From Roseiarcus sp963767245 (GTDB lineage: Bacteria; Pseudomonadota; Alphaproteobacteria; Rhizobiales; Beijerinckiaceae): DNA of 64,000 bases. The translations under genes and the position numbers were made by a program. This document shows, piece by piece, positions 56,577 to 64,000 of the stretch. The DNA lies in the NCBI GenBank assembly GCA_963767245.1, contig CAVYDG010000008.1, forward strand, positions 13,536 through 77,535, read 5' to 3'. The notes under the pieces were generated by a model. The model saw only the letters and a list, made by a program, of their open reading frames with translations, ran no database searches and had not been told where the DNA came from. Position 1 is the first letter of the stretch. Each line of letters opens with the position of its first letter.

Positions 56577-57437
56577 ATGGGGAGCTTCACCCGCGCAGCC
56601 GATAACCTGGGCATTCAAAAAGGGAGGGCCTCAACGGCGGTCCGCAAGCTGGAAGAAGATGTCGGTGTCAGGCTCCTGCACCGGACAACGCGCAGCGTGC
56701 AGTTGACGGAAGACGGACGGGTATTTCATGCCCGTGCCCGCGATCTGCTTGCTGACGTCGATGACCTACACTCGATGTTCGCAGGCGATCACGTGGCGCT
56801 TCGCGGGCGTTTACGGGTCGATCTTCCGACCGAAGTAGCACGCACAACGATCGTGCCGGCCTTGCCGGATTTCATGGCGGCTCACCCCGAGCTGGAGCTG
56901 GAAGTGTCGAGCACGGATCGGCAAGTCGATCTGGTTCAAGAGGGCTTCGACTGTGTCTTGCGGCTTGGACCCATAAGGGACGAGACGCTGATCGCCCGCC
57001 CGCTGGGCCTGTTGCGCATGGTCAACGCCGCCAGTCCCGCCTATCTGGCGCGCTATGGCGTCCCTCGATCGCTGGAAGATCTCCGCCGTCAGGACCATCG
57101 GACAATTCATTTTTCGACGATGCTGGGCGCAAGACCCTATGGATGGGAATATCCAGACGGCGGCAGCTACGCGACGCTTCAGTTGCCAGGCGCGCTACAC
57201 GTCAACAGCGCGCAGACCTACGAAGCCGCCGCCCTCGCCGGCCTTGGCCTGATTCAGGCGCCACTCTTGGGGATTGGCCGATACTTAGAGAGTGGAGCGC
57301 TTGTGGAGGTCATACCCGATTTTCGTCGCCGGGCGCTCGCCGTGTCCCTCGTCGTAGCCCATCGGAGCAATCTGTCGCGCCGAGTCCGCGCATTCATGAA
57401 ATGGATCGAAGATGTGCTCGCGCCCTATCTGGAATAG
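56577..57437 (+). CDS. LysR-family transcriptional regulator (N-terminus uncertain)
   Basis: The 286 residues from ATG 56577 begin inside the HTH (GSFTRAADNLGIQKGRASTA, VRKLEEDVGVRLLHRTTR). The missing first helix is encoded in the same frame just upstream (FEPILIFVTVAE, from 56538), but no ATG opens it. A nearby ATG in another frame suggests a one-base error near 56530 or a non-ATG start. The effector domain is complete (LRVDLPTEVARTTIVPALPD, VQEGFDCVLRLGPIRDETL, ALAGLGLIQAP). Probably controls the divergent DoxX-NmrA pair. Confidence 0.88.
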   Translation: MGSFTRAADNLGIQKGRASTAVRKLEEDVGVRLLHRTTRSVQLTEDGRVFHARARDLLADVDDLHSMFAGDHVALRGRLRVDLPTEVARTTIVPALPDFMAAHPELELEVSSTDRQVDLVQEGFDCVLRLGPIRDETLIARPLGLLRMVNAASPAYLARYGVPRSLEDLRRQDHRTIHFSTMLGARPYGWEYPDGGSYATLQLPGALHVNSAQTYEAAALAGLGLIQAPLLGIGRYLESGALVEVIPDFRRRALAVSLVVAHRSNLSRRVRAFMKWIEDVLAPYLE

Positions 57438-57688
57438 CGAGACGAACCGCTTCGTTTCTACGCGGCTATTTGCAATGTTGGAGTTGCCCCGCTTTGATGG
57501 ACGGGTTGGGGCTTACGCGGGTTTAGTTAGGCCATCATGTTTCCTTTCGTATTCGGACAGGTGACAAATGAAGGCCGTGTGCAAGGCTTGCGTCTCACGC
57601 CCCTTCTTCGCGGAGCGCCAGATAGAGCTAGTATTCGTGACGTGATGTTGCCGAGCGGCACAGCGGCCGGATGGGTTCTTCTTCACTA

Positions 57689-58408
57689 CTAGAAGCGAGT
57701 GCTCAAGTCGGTCAGCCACTGCGGCGAGGCTGCCACTAAATTGGCTTCGATCGCCCGATCAACCCCGAGCAGGATCGAGCCGGACAACATCAGGAGCAGA
57801 ACCCCGAGCGCCGTCTTCAGCATGACACTGGTCCGTCCCAGGGCGCCGCGCCAACGCAGTATCTGCTGACGAGACAGGAGACCCAGAAGAAGCAAGGGCA
57901 GGGCGCTGCCGATGCCGAACATCGCCATCGTGCCAGCGACCTGCCCCAAGTCCTTGCCCTGCGCGGCCAGGACGGAGGCGGCCCCAAGCGTCGGACCGAC
58001 GCAGGGACTCCAGACCATGCCGAGAAGCAGCCCAACGCCAAACTGGCCCCAAAGCCCAACCCCTGAAAATCCACCGAATTGCTGTTCGGCCCAATTGCCG
58101 GCAGGGCCGGCCGCAGCGGCAAGCTTAGTCGATAGATCAGGAACGACCATCACCATACCGACCGCGAACAGCATCACGGCCCCGACAGCGCGAAAGAAGC
58201 CGCTATCGAGTCCAATTGCGAAGCCGAAGAGGGCGACGAACAAACCGATCGCAACAAAAGACAGGGTCAATCCCGCTGCGAGGGCTGCGGGCCCCAGCCG
58301 GTGCTGCGACAGCGCCGTGCCAAGAACGATCGGCACGAGCGGGAGTACGCAGGGCGAGAGCATCGACAAGAGCCCCGCGAGAAAAGCTAACGACAGGCTT
58401 AGGAACAT
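57689..58408 (-). CDS. ccdA: CcdA-type thiol-disulfide transport protein
   Basis: 239 residues, six membrane helices. Two redox Cys in LSMLSPCVLPLVPIVLG and LGMVWSPCVGPTLGAAS, the DsbD/CcdA signature. It moves reducing power from cytoplasmic thioredoxin to periplasmic thiol proteins. The next gene upstream on the same strand is a thioredoxin-like protein, its probable partner. Intact. Confidence 0.95.
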   Translation of the reverse strand: MFLSLSLAFLAGLLSMLSPCVLPLVPIVLGTALSQHRLGPAALAAGLTLSFVAIGLFVALFGFAIGLDSGFFRAVGAVMLFAVGMVMVVPDLSTKLAAAAGPAGNWAEQQFGGFSGVGLWGQFGVGLLLGMVWSPCVGPTLGAASVLAAQGKDLGQVAGTMAMFGIGSALPLLLLGLLSRQQILRWRGALGRTSVMLKTALGVLLLMLSGSILLGVDRAIEANLVAASPQWLTDLSTRF

Positions 58409-58417
58409 CGCGGGCGC

Positions 58418-58807
58418 TTAGATGGCTTTCTCCAAGAGCGCCTCAATGGAATCCTGGTTGGTGTCGCCTACCGACCGGGCGCTCTCGTGATCGCCCTTGA
58501 AAGCAATGAGCGTGCTTTGCATAGTGGCGTTGAAGGAGCGCACCACGTCCTTCTGCGAATCGAAGTCGACGTCGAAAACTTTAAGATCCTTAAACCTCGG
58601 GTCGGACTCGAGCTTGTTTAGGATCGGTTTCTGCGCCTTGCATGTCGGGCACCAGGAAGCGGTGATCTCGACGAGGATAGGATTGCCGGCCTTCTGGGCC
58701 GCGGCGAAAGCGTGGGCCGTAAAGGGGACTACATCGGCTGCATTGGCGACAAACGGCATAATTGTGATGGGAAACGAGAGGGCGAAAGCAAGCAGACGGC
58801 GTTTCAT
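58418..58807 (-). CDS. Exported thioredoxin-fold protein
   Basis: 129 residues. Signal peptide LLAFALSFPITIMPFVANA, then a thioredoxin fold with the active site ITASWCPTCKAQKPIL and the cis-Pro replaced by a QSTLIAFKGD region. Works in the periplasm, probably reduced by the adjacent CcdA, in cytochrome or disulfide maturation. ATG 58807 has GGAGATCC upstream. Nine bases separate its stop from the ccdA start. Intact. Confidence 0.92.
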   Translation of the reverse strand: MKRRLLAFALSFPITIMPFVANAADVVPFTAHAFAAAQKAGNPILVEITASWCPTCKAQKPILNKLESDPRFKDLKVFDVDFDSQKDVVRSFNATMQSTLIAFKGDHESARSVGDTNQDSIEALLEKAI

Positions 58808-59151
58808 AAGAGGATCTCCGCACCGGCCATTCAAAGCTTGGCCACTCTTCCATGTTCGCGACACCGTTCGCTGATGTTACCGGTTTCGCAACCTTTTTGC
58901 ATTTCGGACAGCTTCCGACTTTGGCCGCCGGACGGAGGCTGCCGCGAGGCGCCTTCCCGGTGCAACAGCTTCGCGTACGTTGCATAGTCAGCGCCACGGC
59001 GACCAGGCGATCAATTGCTTCTGTCCCCGGCTGACTGCTTTCGTAGAGGATTCCCCAGTACGAGTTGGAACTCGCGCGACAGCCGGCGGAATGTGAAATC
59101 CGGTCGCCAACCTCCAGCGTGGCATGGACCAGCACCGCAAGACGTCGACAT
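58808..59151. other. Intergenic, possible unrecognised debris
   Basis: About 345 bases. Minus-strand stretches with paired Cys (CPKCKK near 58910) look protein-like but keep no long frame. I cannot assign a gene. Confidence 0.45.
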
Positions 59152-59903
59152 TCACACGATCGAGCAGAGCGCGCCGACTTTGTCATCGATGAGGACCGCC
59201 ACTTGGTCGCCTCCGCGAACAGGGTAGAGTCCAAGAGGCGTTCCTGTAAGGACCGATGTCTCCTGGCGAGAGATCGGCGGCCGTGTCCGCAAGCTGCCGC
59301 CGAAGCCACTGGAGCGAGGACCGGGCGCCGCCGGACATTGGCCACAGCTCGCCCGATGCGATCAGTCCGTTATTGATGCGGACGGACCAGACGCGCCTGT
59401 TCCGTCTATGTAGACCTTCGACGAAAGCCAATCGTGGAGCGGCAGCACGAAACCTGCATGCAGCCCATCTTCTCGCAACGAGTTCCGGCAGCGTCTTTCT
59501 GACCCTCTGGAACATTCGGTGATGGATCTCGAATTGACCGGGAACGCCGCTGCAATCGTGCGGTGAGCTGATCCAGATAAACATTTCGCCCTCGATCGCC
59601 AGGTGTAAGAAGTCATCGGAATTGGAAAGCTTCACCGTGGCGCCGGACCTCGCTTTCGAAGTGGCGCCCTGGGATCGGTCCTTGCATCCCAAACTGTTGC
59701 GTGGTGCCTGGCCCCGTGCAGCCAACCTTGTAGCCGACGAGACGGTGAACGGAGGACGCGATCCTAAGCCTCGCAACCGCGTCCTGGAGCTCGTAAGCGG
59801 CAGTGAGGGACAGGTGGAAATCCGGGTCCGCGAAGCACGTTCCGGGTTCACGCGCGCGGTAGTCGCGCCATTGGCGTTCGGCCAACTCCTCAGTTGAGTT
59901 CAA
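59152..59903 (-). pseudogene. 2-keto-4-pentenoate hydratase (MhpD/FAH family), multiple frameshifts
   Basis: Assembled from at least four frames: LAERQWRDYRAREPGTCFAD, LVGYKVGCTGPGTTQQFG, then SDDFLHLAIEGEM (metal-binding Glu pair), LHAGFVLPLHDWLSSKVYID, NGLIASGELWPMSGGARSSL and LRRQLADTAADLSPGDI. The end VAVLIDDKVGALCS is read from another frame, with stop at 59152. Hydratases of this family add water to 2-oxopent-4-enoate in aromatic meta-cleavage. The many indels make it non-functional as written. Confidence 0.8.
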
Positions 59904-59928
59904 GACGCGCCCCTTTGGTCTTGCCGCG

Positions 59929-60642
59929 TCAGCGCTTCGCCACGCTCGCCGCAGTCTGACCAAACAGCAGCTTCTTGCCCTCTTCGGTCACGGCGGGCTG
60001 CGCGGAAAACGGTTCCGCCTTTGCGTAGGCTCGCTGCGTTCCCGGACGCGCGGCGATGGCGTCAAACCAGCAACGCAAATTTAGGAAATCGTCCAGGTTC
60101 TGCTGCTGTCGTTTCCAGGGAACGATCCACGGATAGGTCGCCATGTCCGGGCGATCGGATAGGCGTCGCCAGCCAGAAACGGACGATCGGCAGAACAGAC
60201 GGTAAATAAGACTCCGTGAGCCACGGTTGGTCTCGTTGACGTATCGGTTGATCGCATAGCGGATTTTCTCCGGCGCATAGACGCCGAAGTGATGGTTCTG
60301 ACCGGCCATGGGCCCGAGGCCGCTCATCTGCCAGAACAGCCACTCCGTCGTGGTCTTCCGACCGCGCAGGTCGGTGGCGGAAGAGACCAGTCTTTTCGGC
60401 GAGGTAAAAGAAGTAGCGCGACGGCTTGAAGCAGTAACGGCTTGCTCGCCATCATCGGCGAGGCCGTGGTCGATAATGGCGGGCATGCGATTATTCGGAG
60501 AGAACGCCAGGAACTCGGGATTGAATTGATCGCCGGCGCTGATGTTGACCGGCTTGATCGTGTAATCGAGAGCCGCCTCCTCGAGAAAGAGAGTGATCTT
60601 GTGTCCGTTCGGCGTAGGCCAGTAATAGAGGTCGATCATCAC
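59929..60642 (-). pseudogene. Glutathione S-transferase (YghU-like), with paired compensating frameshifts
   Basis: One frame is open for 237 residues, but two inner segments do not match the family. The N-terminal thioredoxin half is normal (LYYWPTPNGHKITLFLEEAA, FSPNNRMPAIIDHG). About 25 residues then turn into unrelated ASSRRATSFTSPKRL before family sequence returns (TDLRGRKTTTEWLFWQMSGL). A second off-frame block (RGSRSLIYRLFCRSSVSG) sits where another frame reads DRPFLAGDAYPIA. Paired opposite indels explain both. The C-terminal end is normal (MATYPWIVPWKRQQQNLDDF). Confidence 0.82.
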
Positions 60643-60723
60643 GCAATCCGTAGTTCGCCTTGCTGCGTTGGGCTCGCTTTCAGAGGACCGAATGATCCTT
60701 CACGGCATCTTCGAGAGCCGGCT

Positions 60724-61484
60724 TCATAGAGAGCATCCGTTCGTCGATCGCGGCGGATTGTCGCGATTGAGCGCGATCATCTGCGCACGAGTCTCGCCTC
60801 CTCGAATGACCTCGAACGCTTCGGCCTCGATGCCATCGACCGTGGCGTCCGCAACGGCCGAGGCAGGCTCACGACCGAAGCCGAGTTCTGGCCCGGCCCG
60901 ATTCGTCTTCATCATCGGCGTGTCGGTCCCTCCCGGATAGACGGTCAGGACATGGATCCCTTCGCCCTTCAGTTCGCGGCGCAAGGCTTCCCCGAACCGA
61001 GCAAGACCCGCCTTGGCTGCGGCGTATGTGGCGTAGAACGGCGCGCCGATCAGCGCGATCCCCGAGGTGACATTCACAACCATGGCGTCGCCGCTCGCGC
61101 GGAGCGCCGGCAGCGCCGCTCGCGTGAGAAGGATCGGCGCCACGAGATCGACGTTCAGCATCGTCTCGATCTCCTTCTGCGAGGTGGCTTCGAGACGCCC
61201 TGCGCGAACCCCGCCGGCATTGTTGACCAGGATGTCGAGGCCTCCGAGCGCGTCAAGCGCTTGCCGCAAGGTGAGCGCCCGGCCTTCGTCCGTGCCGACA
61301 TCCGCGGCGATCCCGGTGACCGATCCACCGATCTTGCGAACGCGTCAACCGCGGTCGAGAGGACCGCAGCGCGGCGGCCCGTGATCGCAATCTTGGCGCC
61401 CTTGGCAAGGAGTGCACGGGCGATCGCGAAGCCGATGCCGCTCGAACCACCGGTGACGAGGACGCGCTTTCCGTCGAGCTTCAT
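60724..61484 (-). pseudogene. Short-chain dehydrogenase/reductase, frameshifted
   Basis: About 253 residues when joined. MKLDGKRVLVTGGSSGIGFA (cofactor motif) and AITGRRAAVLSTAVDAFAR, then the frame breaks near 61330. It continues as LRQALDALGGLDILVNNAGG, TEIETMLNVDL-like block, VVNVTSGIALIGAPFYATYA with Tyr-Lys AAAKAGLARFGEAL, and VYPGGTDTPMM. DltE-like SDR of unknown substrate. It sits between two GST genes on the same strand. Confidence 0.85.
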
Positions 61485-61495
61485 GACCGTCGTCC

Positions 61496-62199
61496 TTATG
61501 CGGCAGGCGGATAGTTCGACGGAAAGAGCGCGCGCTTGGTCTCTTCGTCGTTGATCTTTTTGAAGTCGTGATCCTTGCCGACGGCACGCGCCCGCGGTAC
61601 GGCCGGCCGGACATCGACGGCCTGGAAAAGACGTTTCAGATGAGGATATGGACCAAGCGGATCATCGGCGCCCTTGCGAACCCGGGACGCGCGGTCGAGC
61701 CAACCCCAGGCCGAGATATCGGCGATCGTATAGCTGTCGCCGACGATGAAATTCCGGCCTTGCAGGTGGTCGTTCAGCACCTGGTAATGCCGCTCGGCTT
61801 CGCGGCGATAGCAATTCATAGCGTAGTCGAGTCCTTCGGGGGCGGCGAACTGGAAATGCACGGCCTGGCCCGAGAACGGACCAAGGCCCGATCCGATGAA
61901 CAGAAGCCAGGACAGCAGTTCCGCCCGGTCCTCGGCCTTGCCGAGGAACTTGCCGGTCTTCTCGGCCAGATAGAGCAGAATGGCGGTGGAATCGAAGACG
62001 CGGGTCTCCTTCCGCCCGGCCCATCCGTATCGACGATCGCCGGTACTTTGCCGTTCGGGTTGATCGCCCGGAAAGCGGGCGTGTGCTGCTCGCCCTTGCT
62101 GGTGTCGACCGGGATGACCTCGTAGGCCAGGCCGGCCTCCTCAAGGAAGAGAGCGACCTTCGCGGGGTTGGGCGTCGGGTGGAAATAGAAGCGGATCAT
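61496..62199 (-). pseudogene. Glutathione S-transferase, frameshifted
   Basis: About 234 residues when joined. The N-terminal half is FYFHPTPNPAKVALFLEEAG and INPNGKVPAIVDTDGPGG. The frame breaks near 62010 and continues as ETRVFDSTAILLYLAEKTGK, LGPFSGQAVHFQF, MNCYRREAERHYQVLNDHLQ and GRNFIVGDSYTIADISAWGW. Conjugates glutathione to electrophiles. Start ATG 62199. Same strand as the SDR 12 bases downstream, probably one transcript. Confidence 0.86.
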
Positions 62200-62465
62200 G
62201 AGGGATTCCTTTTGAGAGTGCCCCGTCGGCCAGTGCGGCGACGTGGCGGTACGGGGCAATGCGGCCCCAGCGGTCAGGATGGCGTCGGCTCCGAGCTAAT
62301 TGCGGTCAATGGCGGACGGACGACGCGCGCAGCCTCGACTTTGAAGAGTTTGCGCTGCTGTTTCGGTCCCATTCTGCTGGTCCTTGTCGACCCACCGCCA
62401 GAGGCGCGAACGTCGGGAGGCTGCGGGGTAATCTGCGCGTTGAGTTTTAGTATGATTGTTCTATA

Positions 62466-63127
62466 ATGAAGCATGGCGCTGCCAACGGCAAGATGCCGGT
62501 GGACGAAACGCAGGCGGCGAGATGGCGAGACCGAGGGGAATTCGACGAAAGCGCCGTCTTGGATGCGGCAGTCTTATGCTTTTGGAAACAGGGCTATGAG
62601 GCAACCTCGGTCAGGGACCTCGTGGAGCATACGGGCATTGCGGCGGCAAGCCTCTATAATGCGTTCGGCGATAAGCGCGCGCTCTACGAGAAGGCGTTGG
62701 ATCACTATGTTGAAGACAGCATCGCCGACAGAATTCGACGTTGCAAGTCCTTGCCGCCGCTCCGGGCGATAGAGGCGTTTTTTAAGGAGATCGTGAAACG
62801 CTCGCTCGACGACCGCGGCGAGGAAAGGATGCATGCTTGTTAACGCCGCGCTCGATGTGGCGCCGCATGACCCAGCATTTCGGAAAGTCGTCGCGAAAAC
62901 TCTCGTCGGCATCGAGGGGTTCTTTCAAGCGCGCGTCAGGGCAGGCCAGGCCGACGGTACGATCGCGCGGACGCTTCCCGGCGGGGACCTTGGCGCAAAA
63001 TCTTCTTGGTGTGCTGATGGGCATTCGTGTCCTCGCGCGCGTGCGCCCGGAGCGGGCTCTCCTTGAGGGCATCGCGGCGGCGGCGCTAGCGCATCTCCGC
63101 ATTGGGGATGGCAGAGTCGAAACTTGA
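62466..63127 (+). pseudogene. TetR-family regulator, two frameshifts
   Basis: The first frame encodes the HTH (LDAAVLCFWKQGYEATSVRD, LVEHTGIAAASLYNAFGDKR). It breaks near 62825 before the conserved CLLVNAALDVAPHD block and again near 62985, ending with NLLGVLMGIRVLARVRPE and stop at 63127. A TetR with the C-terminal domain of the AcrR-like subgroup. It is divergent from the GST-SDR-GST genes and is their likely repressor. Confidence 0.85.
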
Positions 63128-63424
63128 GGGACTTCTCGTGAGGAAACAAGAAGGAGGAGCGGTTCGGTTGGGATGGATCGGGGGCTCCGGCGCCGCGCCA
63201 CGCCACTCGTCTCATCGCCGCGGTCGAGTGAGCGCCCTCGGAGATATCGTCTCGAGCGACTCTCCTGAACTCCGTGCCGACGGTCCTGAAGCGGCGGCTA
63301 TGATATGACCATATTTTTTGAAAGCCTCGATGGGTTTCGCTCGCCGAGTGACGGCCTGTTGCGCGGCGCGCTACGCCCGTGGCGGACGGCGGGCGAATGC
63401 ATCTGAACTGCGGCATCGGCAATT
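63128..63424. other. Intergenic, no supported gene
   Basis: About 300 bases after the TetR stop. No clear frame is seen until the hydrolase relic. Confidence 0.45.
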
Positions 63425-64000
63425 GCCCGGGTCCGTGTCCTCCGGCAACCCAACCTGGGCTTCCTCACCCGCCGCCTGATCCACCGCTCGTCGATGCGAA
63501 AAACCTCCCGTCATCAGTCCCCGACATGATCGGCTTCCAGCCTGTCTGAGAAGCCTACCATCGAGCCGCCGTCCACCTCTAAATGGGGAATTCGTCCAAC
63601 CTCACCGGCCTTGTCCCGCCAACTCAACAATGCATCATGTGACGATGGTGTGCCACAACTCCAGCAGACCAACCGGCCTCAGCTTCGCAATCAACAACCA
63701 GGAAACAATCCGGGCGCTGGCCATGGGTTCGTGACACCTGGGCGTGACCGGTCGCCGCCGGCGGACTTTCACACCCGTTTGTTCCCATGGCGCACCATGC
63801 ACGCGCCCCTGATCGGGCCTTATCTGATGGGCCGGCACAATGTGCTGGCGGGCCGGGGCGTGTATCTGTCGGTCGTCGACCGCGAGCAGTTCCGGCGCGA
63901 GGCGCAGGCCGTCTACGAGGCGGTCTTGCCCGACAGCGAGACGCGTCTGCTGACCTGGGTGTGGCCACGATGGATACCCCTCGACGACACGGCCCGCGCC
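63425..64000 (+). pseudogene. Alpha/beta hydrolase (haloalkane-dehalogenase-like), frameshifted, cut by window edge
   Basis: Pieces of one hydrolase in several frames: an oxyanion-hole block SGNPTW and FLTRRLIHRSSM (about 63445-63505), a nucleophile-elbow-like VTMVCHNSSRPTGLSFAINN (about 63635-63690), and from ATG 63797 an uninterrupted frame to the edge with LIGPYLMGRHNVLAGRGVYL, REAQAVYEAVLPDSETRLL and WVWPRWIPLD. The usual GHDWGG elbow is degraded to CHNSSR. It resembles haloalkane dehalogenases. The 3' end lies outside the window. Confidence 0.7.

Overview
The window is GC-rich DNA from an alphaproteobacterium, most likely of the Hyphomicrobiales (Methylocystaceae/Beijerinckiaceae-like). 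This rests on the style of the protein families: a glutathione pathway with class II gshA, PQQ-type propeller, cytochrome c', DUF1223, and class III cyclase/TPR fusions. It is an inference, since no rRNA is present.

Layout. 1-1.2 kb: C-terminal part of a large serine recombinase reading antisense into tRNA-Arg(CCG). 1.3-3.1 kb: hybrid histidine kinase. 3.25-7.63 kb: a 4.3-kb cassette bounded by 51-bp direct repeats of the comM 3' end. It carries a broken beta-class DNA methyltransferase, a probable partner-gene remnant, and an IS3 element invaded by an IS30 element. 7.6-9.1 kb: comM. 9.3-14.9 kb: an IS cluster (IS630 invaded by IS256, then IS1182 and IS200) around a VOC gene. 14.9-17.2 kb: a small defence-like segment (AbiV, MazE/MazF-type pair, membrane protein) between a stray DUF1223 3' end and the intact DUF1223 gene. 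17.8-30.4 kb: mostly chromosomal backbone (DUF1223, rsmE, gshA, DUF937, MATE, MAPEG, SDR/TetR, ispH). 30.7-36.8 kb: PQQ propeller protein and an SGNH-FkbH-ACP-MBOAT surface-acylation gene set. 37.2-43.8 kb: cytochrome c' with a diheme cytochrome, glycosyltransferase, ugd, thrB-rnhA, and a FeeM-like acyltransferase. 44.7-54.8 kb: signalling and mobile debris (truncated GGDEF/EAL gene, two cyclase-TPR genes, group II intron fragment, ankyrin, YHS, tyrosine integrase). 55-64 kb: redox and detoxification genes (NmrA-DoxX/LysR, ccdA-thioredoxin, hydratase, two GSTs, SDR, TetR, alpha/beta hydrolase), badly frameshifted towards the right edge.

Working together: thrB/rnhA are translationally coupled, as are the toxin-antitoxin pair. 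FkbH, ACP, MBOAT and the SGNH protein would jointly load and transfer a small acyl group onto a surface polymer. GST, SDR, GST and TetR form a candidate electrophile-detoxification regulon.

Caution: about 20 genes carry one or more single-base frame changes, many in runs of 3-5 identical bases. Sequencing error and true decay cannot be separated from this sequence alone, so such genes are typed as pseudogenes and the break is located in each entry.
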